NCBI RefSeq assembly: GCF_033115175.1
Contig: NC_084838.1
Span: forward strand, 46,913,468-46,977,467
From: Lepus europaeus
Lineage: Eukaryota; Chordata; Mammalia; Lagomorpha; Leporidae
Reading direction: 5' to 3'
DNA length: 64,000 bases
Shown: piece by piece, positions 45,578-54,760 of the stretch
Layout of the letters: the number at the start of each line of letters is the position of its first letter
How positions within the stretch are numbered: position 1 is the first letter of the stretch
The notes under the pieces: model-generated
Seen by the model: the letters and a program-made list of their open reading frames with translations, nothing else
Database searches by the model: none
What the model was told of the DNA's origin: nothing
Position numbers and translations under genes: made by a program

Positions 45578-46345
45578 AGAAATAAGAAAATTTGAAAAGC
45601 AAGTAGACAAGAAGAAACAACAGTATGGAAATCAATTAAATTGGAAAGAGAAAATTATAAGAACCAAAATCTGATTTTTGAAAAATAAAATTGATAAATC
45701 TCCAGCCAGACTAATCAAGAAAAAACAATACTAATTATTGGTACTAGGAATAAAAGATGTCACTAAAAACTTATATTAAAAGTATAAGAAGGAAATGCTA
45801 TAAATAGCTCTCTGTGCAGAAATTTAACAACTTAGATGAAATGTAATGATTTCTTGAAAGATAAAAACTACAAAGCTCAAAACTCATTCAAGTAAAAATA
45901 TATGAATGGTCCTGTATGTATCAAAGTTGAAGTCATACTTTAAAATTTTGGAACACAAACTCCAAATCAGATGGCTTCATTGATAATGTATATCAAGCAT
46001 TTAAAGAAGAAATTGCACCAATATTATAAAAGTAGAGGAATACAAAACACTTCCAAAAAGTAGAGGAATACAGAACACTTTTCAATTAGGTTGTGAGACC
46101 AAGAAAACTTGCTAACTAGGCCATCAAAGGAATAGACTAATATCTCTCAAGAAAAGAGATGAAAAATCTCAAATTTATCAAATAAAATCTAGCAATGTAT
46201 GAAAACAGCAATATATCATGACCAATAGGGATTTATGTCAGGAATGCAAAGCTAGTTTCAACATTTGAATTCAATTTATATAGTTCACTATTTCAATAGA
46301 CTAAAAAACAAAAGCAATTAAGCTTAACCTCACTAGTTAGTTTTA

Positions 46346-46989
46346 AAAAAAATCAGTGACAATTATAGTACTAACATTGTAGAGCCCCCCACTATATAAT
46401 TCATAAGAACTGCCGATACACATTGGGTTGTTTATTTAATATTCTATTAGCTTTTTGGAGATAAATGACTACATTTGCATCATAGAGTCTACCCAGATAC
46501 AGATATATTCTTGTACTACTCACCAGTTTTATGTTACTTCTGGCCTTTCTCCCTGTACTGCCCTTTCTAAATTGGACTCTTAAGCACTTTCAGGGGCCCC
46601 AACCCCCATACTTGATTGATCTCAGCTTGAAAGTAATAGCATGTCTTCAATATCGAGGTGAAAAGGTGCTTCAGATGCAAGCATTTCACTGCTCAAGCTT
46701 TTCCTCCAAGGAACAAACAAGAAAACACTTGAGAATGTCATGAGGGTTCTATTGTCATGCTGTTAGACTCGGCCTTAGTCCTGTGCTCTCCCGCTACACT
46801 GAGCTCCACCATGGCTCGCTGCTGGTTCTGCAAGTGAGCTGGCGCCGTCTGTTCTCAGTGGCAGTACCGTCAGCCTGTGCAGCCTGGGGGGCTTGATCAA
46901 GTGCCGCAACCATCCCAACTGCACCTACATATTGTGCTTTTATCACTTTATTTTCCTCGTCACCTATGCTACTGTTTTTTAAATTTTCA
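46346..46989. other. Unassigned DNA with a short GC-rich patch
   Basis: At about 46790-46985 a GC-richer patch includes ACCATGGCTCGCTGCTGG, and one plus frame reads CRNHPNC then a hydrophobic run. It could be an old retrocopy fragment. I cannot identify a parent gene and do not call it. Confidence 0.45.
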
Positions 46990-47322
46990 TTTTTAAAATT
47001 CATCTATTTTCATTTTAATTCAAAATCAGACAAAGACAGGAATAAAGAGATCTTCCTTGCTCTGGTTTACTCCCCAAATGCCTACAACAGGAGAGGCTAG
47101 ACCAGGCTGAAGCCAGGAGTCCAGAATCAATCTGGGTCTCCCATGTAGGTAGCAGGGAACCAAATACTTGAGCTAACACCACTGCCTCAAAGAATGCACA
47201 TTATCAGGAATTTGGGTGGGAAATGGAATAGCCAGGACTCAAATACATACAGGCTTTCAAATAAGCAATGTGGGCATCCCAAGGAGCATTTTACCCACTG
47301 AGTCAAACATCTCCGCTGCTTT
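46990..47322 (-). repeat. Older C-repeat SINE
   Basis: Diverged minus copy: AGAGATCTTCCTTGCTCTGG, GGGTCTCCCATGTAGGTAGC, ATTTTACCCACTGAGTCAAAC. Confidence 0.82.
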
Positions 47323-47399
47323 TTAAAAAATACAGAGTTATTCAGGAATTTTATTTTCAAAACAAACTGTCTTATACCAGATCTTAAATAAATGTTTTA

Positions 47400-47724
47400 G
47401 GGCCCATGTTGTGGCATAAAAGGTTAAGCTTCCACCTACAGCACCGACATCCCATGTGGGTGTCAATTCAAGTTCTGGCTGCCTCACTTCCAATCCAGCT
47501 CCATGTTAATTGCCTGGGAAAGCAGATGATGGCCCAAGTGCTTGGCCCCCTACCCAAGTGGGAGACCCAAATGAAGCTCCTGGCTCCTGGCTTCAGCCTG
47601 GCTCCACTCTGGCCATTTCAGCCATTTGGGGAGTGAACCAACAGATGGAGAATCTTTCTCTCTCTCGTCCCCACCCCATATCTCTGCCTTTCAAATAAAC
47701 AAATATCTCTGGGGGAAAAAAAAG
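47400..47724 (+). repeat. C-repeat SINE with TSD
   Basis: Plus copy, GGGCCCATGTTGTGGC to TTTCAAATAAACAAATATC. AAATGTTTTA flanks it (47390-47399 and 47725-47734). Confidence 0.94.
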
Positions 47725-47924
47725 AAATGTTTTAAGACACCATGTTCTTAGGACTTTTGATCCATAAATGTCTCAAAATTCCCTGTGAAAACATTAATAT
47801 TGGCATGAAATCCATATCCATATTGGATATGAACCACTATGTGAACAGTCTTTGCTGAATATAATAATCTCTTCCAACATATACACACCCTTCCTCTGTC
47901 CCTATTCATAGACTTTCACTCCTC

Positions 47925-48140
47925 CTCTGAGATTTGTCCTGTCGTCACTATTCCTTAAATCCCATCCTGCCATTCATTACTGGAACACTCTGAACATTTC
48001 CTTCCATAAAATACTTCTTTCTTATAATTATATGTCAATCAACAGCATTTCTGTTTTGTTTACCCTTTTTTATTATCTAGCATTGTATTTAATATATAGA
48101 AAGCAATCAGTAATAATACTTGAATGAATGAAAAACTAGG
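47925..48140 (+). repeat. L2 3' fragment
   Basis: CTCCTCTGAGATTTGTCCTG, CATTACTGGAACACTCTGAAC, TATCTAGCATTGTATTTAATATATAG and CAGTAATAATACTTGAATGAATG follow the L2 3' UTR order to its end. Confidence 0.7.
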
Positions 48141-48281
48141 TCTTTTGTGCCACCAAGGAAAATCTGCCTCAATTTACATTTATGAAGAAGTAAAAACATC
48201 CAATAATATAGAGATTATTCACCTCTCTTGAAAGACCAGCAATTTTTTTCATAAGAAATATTTCCTATACTTCCATGAAGG

Positions 48282-48541
48282 GCAAGTGTTTGCTATGGTG
48301 TTTAAATGCCTGCCCCTCCAGACAACTGTATCCCTACCAGAGTTCCTGGTTCAAATCTGGCTACTCCGCTTCCAATACAGCTTCCTGCTGACATGCATCC
48401 TGGAAGGCAGAATGTGATAGCCTAAGAACTTGGGTCCCTACCAATAACATGGGAGACCCAGAATGAGCTCTGGGCTCCTGGCATTAATTTGGCCCAGACC
48501 TAGCTTTTGAAGGCATTTGGAGGGGGAACCAACAAATAGAA

Positions 48542-48545
<4 letters not shown>
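48282..48545 (+). repeat. Older C-repeat SINE ending in (AT)n
   Basis: Diverged plus copy: CTGGTTCAAATCTGGCTACTCC, AACATGGGAGACCCAGAATGAG, GGAGGGGGAACCAACAAATAG. Confidence 0.83.

Positions 48546-48580
<35 letters not shown>
48546..48580. repeat. (AT)n microsatellite
   Basis: About 17 AT units in place of the SINE pyrimidine tract and tail. Confidence 0.97.
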
Positions 48581-48582
<2 letters not shown>

Positions 48583-49693
48583 CCAGTTCTTTGGTAAATT
48601 CCTTCATCTCTTTGTCTATTTGATCCAACGTTCCCCTTATTTGGGTGGCATATTATTTGTATATATTAAAATCCTGTCTCTCCTAAAACTCTAATAGCAG
48701 AATGTGTGTGTGTGTGTGTGCACACGCACATGCGCTTTAATACTAGCTTTCAGGCTATGATCCTGTCTTTTGGCATGCCTAGTCATATTTATTAAATGTC
48801 AAGTATTATCTGTATGGAGAGAAGAGGAGAGGAGAGAAAAGGAGTCTCCATGTGTTATCATCCTTCAGAAAGTTTAGCTCTTTTCTCTGCTAGACACTGT
48901 GCAGAATCAGAACTGGGCAGCAATTAGATTAGGTCTCCATTTAGTTTACCCCTGCTCCTATGGTGTGAGTCTCCAGGGTTTCAAACCTGGACTTCGGTGC
49001 CTTTACCAAGGCCCTTTGAGCTGGTAGACCCTGAACTTTAAATTTTCTGTGTCAGTACCTGTGGCTGCTAAACCACTTTGCTTTGTTGACTGCATGGCCC
49101 CTTGTCCCTGTAGCTTTAGAATTCAACAAATATGTTAAACACGAAATGAGTTTTTGTTAAGCTCAGTTCTACACACCTCCCTTCTCCTTGTGACCTTGGC
49201 TTCCAAAGCCTCCAGTTGTGTGTCCCTAGACCCATAAGACTTCCCAAACTTCTGTTAATTACTTTGTCCCTTGACAAAGCCTCTCTGCCTAGGAAAATCA
49301 TGACTTCTCAGCCTCTTTCTCTGTACCCAGGATCAGCAATCAGCAAATGCCCCCCAGAACAAATGTGACTTCAATGGGTCAGCTTACCTCTCTGCAGTTC
49401 CCTTTTCCCCACAGCCTCAGCCCCTGTAGACCAGGTAGTTTTAATAGCTCTCTAACAGTTTTTTTTAATTAGCTTTTCTCATTATCCTCAGTGGTAGCAA
49501 TGATCTGTAACAAGCTACTTCACCAAAACTATAAACAGAAATTTCTTGTAAATTTTTTCTATTGCATCTTTACTAGAAAGATGAAAACTTATTAGTTTTT
49601 TTTCATTTTTTAAAAATAATGATTTGTAATTTATTGAAAAATGTAAGAAAGATTTTTATGAGTTAATTCCCTCTGTTATTTAGATGTGTATTT
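48581..49693. other. Unique non-coding DNA
   Basis: No repeat family recognised apart from a (TG)n/(CA)n inverted tract at 48703-48731 (GTGTGTG then CACACGCACA). No convincing coding frame. Confidence 0.6.
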
Positions 49694-50020
49694 TTTAAAA
49701 AAAAAAAGATTTATTTATTTATTTGAAAGGCAGAGTTACAGAGAGGCAGAGGCAGAGAGAGAGGTCTTCCATCCTATGGTTTACTCCCCAGATGGCTGCA
49801 ACAACTGGAGCGGTGCCAGTCTGAAGCCAGGAGCCAGGAGCTTCTTCCAGATCTCCCACACAGGTGCAGGGGCTCAAGGACTTGGGCCATCTACTGACTT
49901 CCCAGGCCATAACAGAGAGCTGGATTGGAAGTGGTGCAGCTGGGACTTGAACCAGCACCCATATGGGATGCTGACACTGCAGGTGGTGGCTTTATACACT
50001 ACACCACAGTGCCGGCTCCT
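49694..50020 (-). repeat. C-repeat SINE
   Basis: Minus copy: A-run, GATTTATTTATTTATTTG, GAGAGGTCTTCCATCC, head ACCACAGTGCCGGCTCC. TTAGATGTGTATTT and TTAGATATATTT flank it. The right flank is itself a short TTAGATATACTT repeat (50020-50085). Confidence 0.93.
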
Positions 50021-50124
50021 TAGATATATTTAGATATACTTATCTTTATCTAAGGATATCTAAGGATATACTTAGATATACTTTTGATTATAAATGGCTA
50101 ACTGTTGCTATAGATTCATTCTGA

Positions 50125-50458
50125 GAGGAGGAGCGTGGTGGGGGCAAGAGGCAAGGAATCACCACACAGACACCGAGAGTTGGGTGAAAGCAGGCCAGAG
50201 GACAGCAGCCTGCAGACTCATTTATTTCAGTTGGTACAGCAGCTTATATAGCCAAGGCAGCCAATCCAGTCAAGGGGTGGTTTATGCCTTAACCAATCAC
50301 AGCTTATTGCCAGGCACTTTCCGAAGCCATCCAATCACAGCCTGTTGCCAGGCAGGCTCCGTTGCCATGTGGTTTCCGAAGCCATTGAATCAGAGCCTGT
50401 TGCCAGGCAGGCTCCATTGCCAGCAGCCCTCTTGGCATGACCTTTTCATTCCACCACA
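50125..50458 (-). mobile_element. Solo LTR, with triplicated CCAAT-box unit
   Basis: On the minus strand: a U3-like part with three related units (starting, in plus coordinates, near 50294, 50332 and 50388), two holding GATTGG boxes. Then CTATATAAG (50243-50251 region) and AATAAA only about 20 bp downstream (50221-50226), and a U5-like end near CCTCTCA (50130). This is endogenous retroviral promoter architecture without internal genes. Exact ends and TSD are uncertain. Confidence 0.75.
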
Positions 50459-50499
50459 GCCAACAACCATACAGTACATTTATTGAAACTGCCTGCAGT

Positions 50500-51235
50500 T
50501 GTAAGAATTACTTAGAACCACAAGGATTCCTTGTTAGTGGAGATGAGTGGAATAGGTTCTTGTCCTTGTGCAAGAAAGAATTCAATGTGGGAAGCAAGGT
50601 AGCAAGGTTTAATGGGGTAGGGCATCCATCAGAATGCCTGGGCACCTCTCCAGATAGAACATAGAGTTCCCAGTCACTCAGACTGTGGAAAACAAGGTTA
50701 CATGGTTTAATGGAGAGAATATACCTGACAGGCCAGGTGGGCGGTTCAGGAAAGAGCTAAGAGCTGAGCACAGAGTTGCAGTCTGTATTTAAAACTGGGG
50801 CTTAAAGGGGAATAGGGTCTAGTTCTTCCCACCATTTCTCCTTCCCCTCCTCCTCCCCCTCCTCCTCCAGGATAAAGGGTTTGCTGGGTGTGAATTAGGT
50901 GAAATTCCTCCCAAGGTTTCACTATTTGGTGCTATCAGACTGGGGAGCCCACCTGGCATCAGGCAGAGACGCCTCCCCTAGGGTGCCTTCCTTGGAAGAA
51001 GAATGTAAAGATTTTATTGCTCATTGTTGTCAGACCAGGTATCCCATTTGGTGCTGAGGAAAGAGGCTTCTCCTGGGGAGCTCTCCATGGGGTGAAGACT
51101 GAGACCACCAGTTATGGGCAGAATTTAGGAAGTGTAAAAACCTGGGCTGCTTCCCAGGTGAACTTCTATTGATGCTGTGTTTTCCATAGGCCCTTGTCAC
51201 ACACACAGGCTAATGTCTAACTTCCTACCAACACT
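50500..51235 (-). mobile_element. LTR-like sequence(s), same family as 52525-52890
   Basis: On the minus strand it contains CACCCAGCAAACCCTTTATCC, a GGAGGAGGAGGGG purine block (50845-50870), CCCCTTTAAGCCCCAGTTTTAAA, GGAGAGGTGCCCAGGCATTC and GAATTCTTTCTTGCACAAGGAC. These match the order of the plus-strand copy at 52525-52890. ATTAAACCTTG/ATTAAACCATG occurs twice. The part above 50900 may be a second element. Confidence 0.6.
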
Positions 51236-52034
51236 GATGCAGTTCTCTTTCCGCTCTTCTTGTTTCAGTCTTTCCCTCTGAAAAGTGTGAAGTTACTTAA
51301 TTTTCTACCTTTTGGAATAATTTTAGGAGAGTGTTTTATATTAGACTGTTTTATTCTTTTTTAGCTCCTCTAGTTTTCAGATACTTTATTCATTAATTTC
51401 ATTATATCTGTAGTTAGAATTTGAATGGCTTTCACTGAAATTGCATCAATGTCCTTTTTGTCATTTTAAGAATAAAAGAATAATTGATTATTGAAGTGAT
51501 AAACTAATGAAATATTACATATAACATTGTAAATTCATAATTAGGTATTTCTTCAGGTACCTATTACATTAGCAGCTACTTATTTTGAAGTACAAGGTAT
51601 TATGTTTACATGGTTTATGGTGAGTCTATTTAAATTCTTCAGTGGCAATTTAATATAGAAATTGAGGTTGAATAGAACTTTATAAATAACACCATTACTT
51701 TTTCTTTAGCATTGAATCTCAGTGAAAAAAACAACATTTTTTGCTTATAATCATTTGCAAGCCAACAATGGTTTAAATATTAAGAATTGGCTATACTGGT
51801 GGTTAATAACTAACCACAAATGCATGCTATATTCTTCATAACATAATTGATATTCTGAAAAGATTGGGTGTTCTCACATAGCAGCTTGTTTTCTTTATTG
51901 CTCATTTCATTTAGATGAGCTCAAAGAGATGTTATATAGGAAGTCAGAAATTGAGCCTATTTGTGTATGAGAAAGGCCTGAAGACCAGCACCCACTGCGG
52001 AAGCTCCAGAAACCCAGCATCTTGCACTTCAAAG
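51236..52034. other. Unassigned AT-rich DNA between opposing LTRs
   Basis: No gag, pol or env motif and no recognised repeat. Confidence 0.5.
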
Positions 52035-52035
52035 T

Positions 52036-52511
52036 CCTGCCCAGGGGTCCTCACTGTTAGGAAAATGGCGCAGTTTTATCTATGGCAGTCTACACCCTGA
52101 TACCATCCTAGGCTCTAGCCCCCACCTCCATTGCTGGAAGCCAGGTGGCCACACAGCCCAACCGCCGTTGTCAAGCTCCACCCCCATCCTAATGGGATTC
52201 GCTATTCCTACTTCCCTGCCCGCCCCCTGGAAAAGGGATATTAGACCCGCCTCCCAGACAAGCGCTCTCTTTTTTTACACGTGGCTCTCTCGCTCTCTCT
52301 TCTCTGTGCTCTCTTCTCTTCTCTCCTCTCCCCTTCTCATCTCTCTTCTCTCTGCTCTCTCTTCTCTCCTCGCTAGCTCCTCTCCTCTCTGTCTCTCTCT
52401 TACACTCTCCTTCTCTCTTCCTTCTTCGCCCCTTCCCTCCAGGCTGCTGGTTTTCCCCAATAAACCCTTCCCCTTACTCTGGTGTTTGGTGTGTTTTGTG
52501 ATGGCTTAACA
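52036..52511 (+). mobile_element. Solo LTR, class II-like, pyrimidine-rich
   Basis: Runs from TGTTAGGAAAATGGCGC to GATGGCTTAACA, with an inverted TGTTA/TAACA border. A long CT-rich region (52265-52445) precedes CCCCAATAAACCC (AATAAA at 52459-52464) and a GTGTTTGGTGTGTTTTGTG stretch. The layout resembles class II (IAP/ERVK-like) LTRs. Immediate flanks do not give a clean 6-bp TSD. Confidence 0.7.
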
Positions 52512-52524
52512 CTGACCCTTCTAC

Positions 52525-52890
52525 CAGGCCTGACAACCATCCTTCCTGTAAAGTGGGGCAAAGGCAGCCAAGCTTCCCCTGTTTGATAACTTCAGGGGAA
52601 AAAACTCAGAGAGGAATTTTGCGTATTTACACCCAATAAGTCCTTTGTTTGTGAAGAGAAGAAGGAGAGGGAGAGGGAAAAGGCGGGAAGGCAAGATCCA
52701 TCCCCTTAAAAACCCAAGCCTAAATGTGAACTGGGCACTCTGTCTCAGGTTGTCTGGGGAGGTGCCCATCCATTCTTACAGATGTCCCTACCCTAATCAA
52801 CCTTGCTATTTCACTTTCCACTGCTCTCTGTCTCACGCCTGAATTCTTTCTTGCTCCAAGACAAGGACCCTTTGCTTCTCCGGTAAGAGA
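52525..52890 (+). mobile_element. Solo LTR-like sequence, inverted relative to 50500-51235
   Basis: CACCCAATAAGTCCTTTGTTTG, AAGGAGAGGGAGAGGG, CCATCCCCTTAAAAACCC (TATA-like), GGGGAGGTGCCCATCCATTC and GAATTCTTTCTTGCTCCAAG match the opposite-strand copy block by block. No internal retroviral genes. Confidence 0.65.
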
Positions 52891-53532
52891 GACACGTCTG
52901 GAAAATTCTCACAAAGGAAATAAAGTAACAGTTCCTAATTTCAAGTGACTGCTCACTTACAGGAGCAGAAATACCAGTAGAAACTAAGGAGTCAGATGGG
53001 TCAATAGGCAGTCAGATTGGTCCCAGTGGAGAGCAGGAAAGACAAATCTCTTTTGAGATGGTACAAAATGCATATTTATCACCAAAAGTTACCTTTAGCA
53101 AGACAAAAGTGTCTGTTCTGCTCCTTGGGATCTTCTAGTTTTATCATGAGAATAGCAAGGGAGCTGTGCTTCCACCCTTCTGAGTTCCCAGTTTACTGTG
53201 AAAACAGAAGTCACCAATCCCACTCTTTTGATGTTTTTTGTCTTATCATGAGCTAGTTAGATTACAAATGAGGCCTTTTGATGGATTTTTGTCTCCACCT
53301 TCTTTTTTTTTTTTTTAGATTTTATTTTTTATTTATTTGAAAGAGTTATAGAGAGAGATAGAGACAGAGAGAGATCTTCATCTGCTGGTTCACTTCCCAG
53401 ATGGCCACAATGGCCAGAGCTGTGCTGATTTGAAGCCAGGAGCTTCTTCTGGGTCTCCCAAGTGGGTGCAGGGCCCAAGGACTTGGGCCATCTTCTGCTG
53501 CTATCCGAGGCCATAGCAGAGAGTTGAATCAG

Positions 53533-53653
53533 GTCTACGGCCGTAGCACCCTGAACGCTCCCGACCTCGTCTGATCTCGGAAGCTAAGCAGGGTCAGGCC
53601 TGGTTAGTACTTGGATGGGAGACCGCCTGGGAATATTGGGTGCTGTAGGCTTT
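53533..53653 (+). rRNA. 5S rRNA retropseudogene, full length, fused to CSINE2
   Basis: All 121 positions of mammalian 5S rRNA are present, GTCTACGGCC to GTAGGCTTT. Against the consensus I remember, seven substitutions are visible, three or four at CpG sites. The internal Pol III promoter region is intact (box A AAGCTAAGCAGGG, then TGGTTAGTACTTGGATGGG). The sequence stops at the mature RNA 3' end (TTT) without genomic 3' flank or a T4 terminator, and continues straight into CSINE2. This is not a working 5S gene: it came in as RNA copied together with the SINE. Confidence 0.97.
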
Positions 53654-53974
53654 GGCCGGCGCTGCGGCTCAATAAGCTAATCCTCCGCCTGCGGTACCGG
53701 CACACCGGGTTCTAGTCCCGGTCAGGGCGCCGGATTCTGTCCCAGTTGCTCCTCTTCCATGCCAGCTCTCTGCTGTGGCCCGGGAGTGCAGTGGAGGATG
53801 GCACAAGTACTTGGGCCCTGCACCCCATGGGAGACCAGGAGAAGCACCTGGCTCCTGCCTTTGGATCAGCGCGGTGCGCCGGCCGCGGCGGCCATTGGAG
53901 GGTGAACCAACAGCAAAAGGAAGACCTTTCTCTCTGTCTCTCTCTCCCTCCCTATTCACTCTGCCTGTCAAAAA
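53654..53974 (+). repeat. CSINE2 part of the 5S chimera
   Basis: Full-length CSINE2 starting at its first base (GGCCGGCGCTGCGGCTC) and ending CTGCCTGTCAAAAAA. The composite 53533-53974 is flanked by AGAGTTGAATCAG (53520-53532) and AGAGTTGGATCAG (53975-53987), 12 of 13 identical. No A-tail or duplication exists at the 5S-SINE junction. Confidence 0.97.
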
Positions 53975-54369
53975 AGAGTTGGATCAGAAGAGGAGCACCC
54001 AGTACTTGAACTGGTGCCATATGGAATGCTGGCACTTCAGGCCAGGGCATTAACCCACTACCCCACAGCACCAGCCCCAGTCTCCACCTTCTAACTGATT
54101 GCTAGTTGATTGTTTTTCTCCAAAGTTGTGCTTAAAACCCTACTACTGTGAGCCCTTTGTCTCTCTGGGAGTTCCCCTCCCCCATCTCAGCAGGAGGTCT
54201 CTGACTTAAATAAATCTTGCTTTTCTGTCTGCCTTGTCCACTTAGAAACTCTTCTTTCATGTAAGACAAAGAATGGATATAACTTTTCTCTGCCATTTCA
54301 CCTGTAACAGAAACTAATTTTTACTCGTTTTCACCCTTAAACAACATTCTAGCTTCTCAGATCACCCCC

Positions 54370-54760
54370 AAGTCCTCCAACACACACAGACTGAATTTAT
54401 TGTCTTTTTGAGTGGGGTAAGAAAAAGGGCACAGAACAGAGAAGAGACAGAATATGAACTTGCAACCAGACCAAATTTATTCAAAGAAAATAAACTCGCA
54501 GAGGTGGCCAACTGCCAGAGTACACGCAGACCAACATGTGGCAGAGTACCCAGACCCCAGGGGCTGAGCCTTTTGATATTTTAGGTGGGCTAGGAGTTGG
54601 GGTGGAGGCAGCAGGCAGAGAGGAGCTTCCCCACACAGGTTCTTCAAGTTTGGCCCACCAGCTTCCAAACCTGGGGAAGAATGCTTGGGGTGGGGTGGGA
54701 ACAGTAGGGTGTCAGACTGAACCGGTCCCTTGAAAGAAAGCAGGAGTAATAAGAACCTAA
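54370..54760 (-). mobile_element. Possible solo LTR
   Basis: On the minus strand, GAATAAATTTGGTC (AATAAA at 54477-54482) is followed by TCTGTCTCTTCTCTGTTCTGTGCCC, typical of an R-U5 region. The upstream part (to 54760) has CCTGGGGTCTGGG-like G-rich stretches. Borders are not defined. Confidence 0.45.

Larger units (their letters stand above)
43990..46345 (+). repeat. Old L1 ORF2 region, split by three SINEs
   Basis: Plus-strand L1 ORF2 DNA. Blocks include CTATTCTAAATGTCAACACAC (44569), TTATATTTGGAGACTTTAGG (44647), AACCAAAATCTGATTTTTGAAAA (45662), TCTCCAGCCAGACTAATCAAG (45700), CAAATCAGATGGCTTCATTG (45964), AATATATCATGACCAATAGGG (46210). SINEs at 44188-44530, 44672-44992 and 45282-45577 interrupt it. 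All frames are broken. Confidence 0.8.
53304..54079 (-). repeat. C-repeat SINE hosting the 5S-CSINE2 chimera
   Basis: Minus copy (T-run, AGATTTTATTTTTTATTTATTTG; head ACCCCACAGCACCAGCCCC), interrupted at 53533-53974. GTCTCCACCTTCT lies at 53291-53303 and 54080-54092, an exact 13-bp TSD. Confidence 0.95.
52900..54310 (+). mobile_element. LTR-like sequence carrying a nested SINE and 5S chimera
   Basis: After removing 53304-54079, the remainder ends like an LTR: GTGCTTAAAACCCTACTAC (TATA-like), GAGTTCCCCTCCCCCATC, CTTAAATAAATCTTGC (AATAAA at 54209-54214) and a terminal CCTGTAACAG. The 5' border is not defined. Confidence 0.55.

Noticed and set aside
52265-52445. CT-rich stretch as a stand-alone microsatellite or satellite
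   Set aside because: It lies between LTR-like borders and just upstream of AATAAA, so it is better read as the pyrimidine-rich part of an LTR.
53533-53653. A functional 5S rRNA gene
   Set aside because: Complete length, but seven substitutions, no T4 terminator, no 5S gene flanks, and it is fused to a SINE inside a TSD-bounded insertion.
53533-53974. Independent 5S and CSINE2 insertions that happen to touch
   Set aside because: Only one TSD pair exists and it encloses both parts; the junction has neither an A-tail nor a duplicated target.
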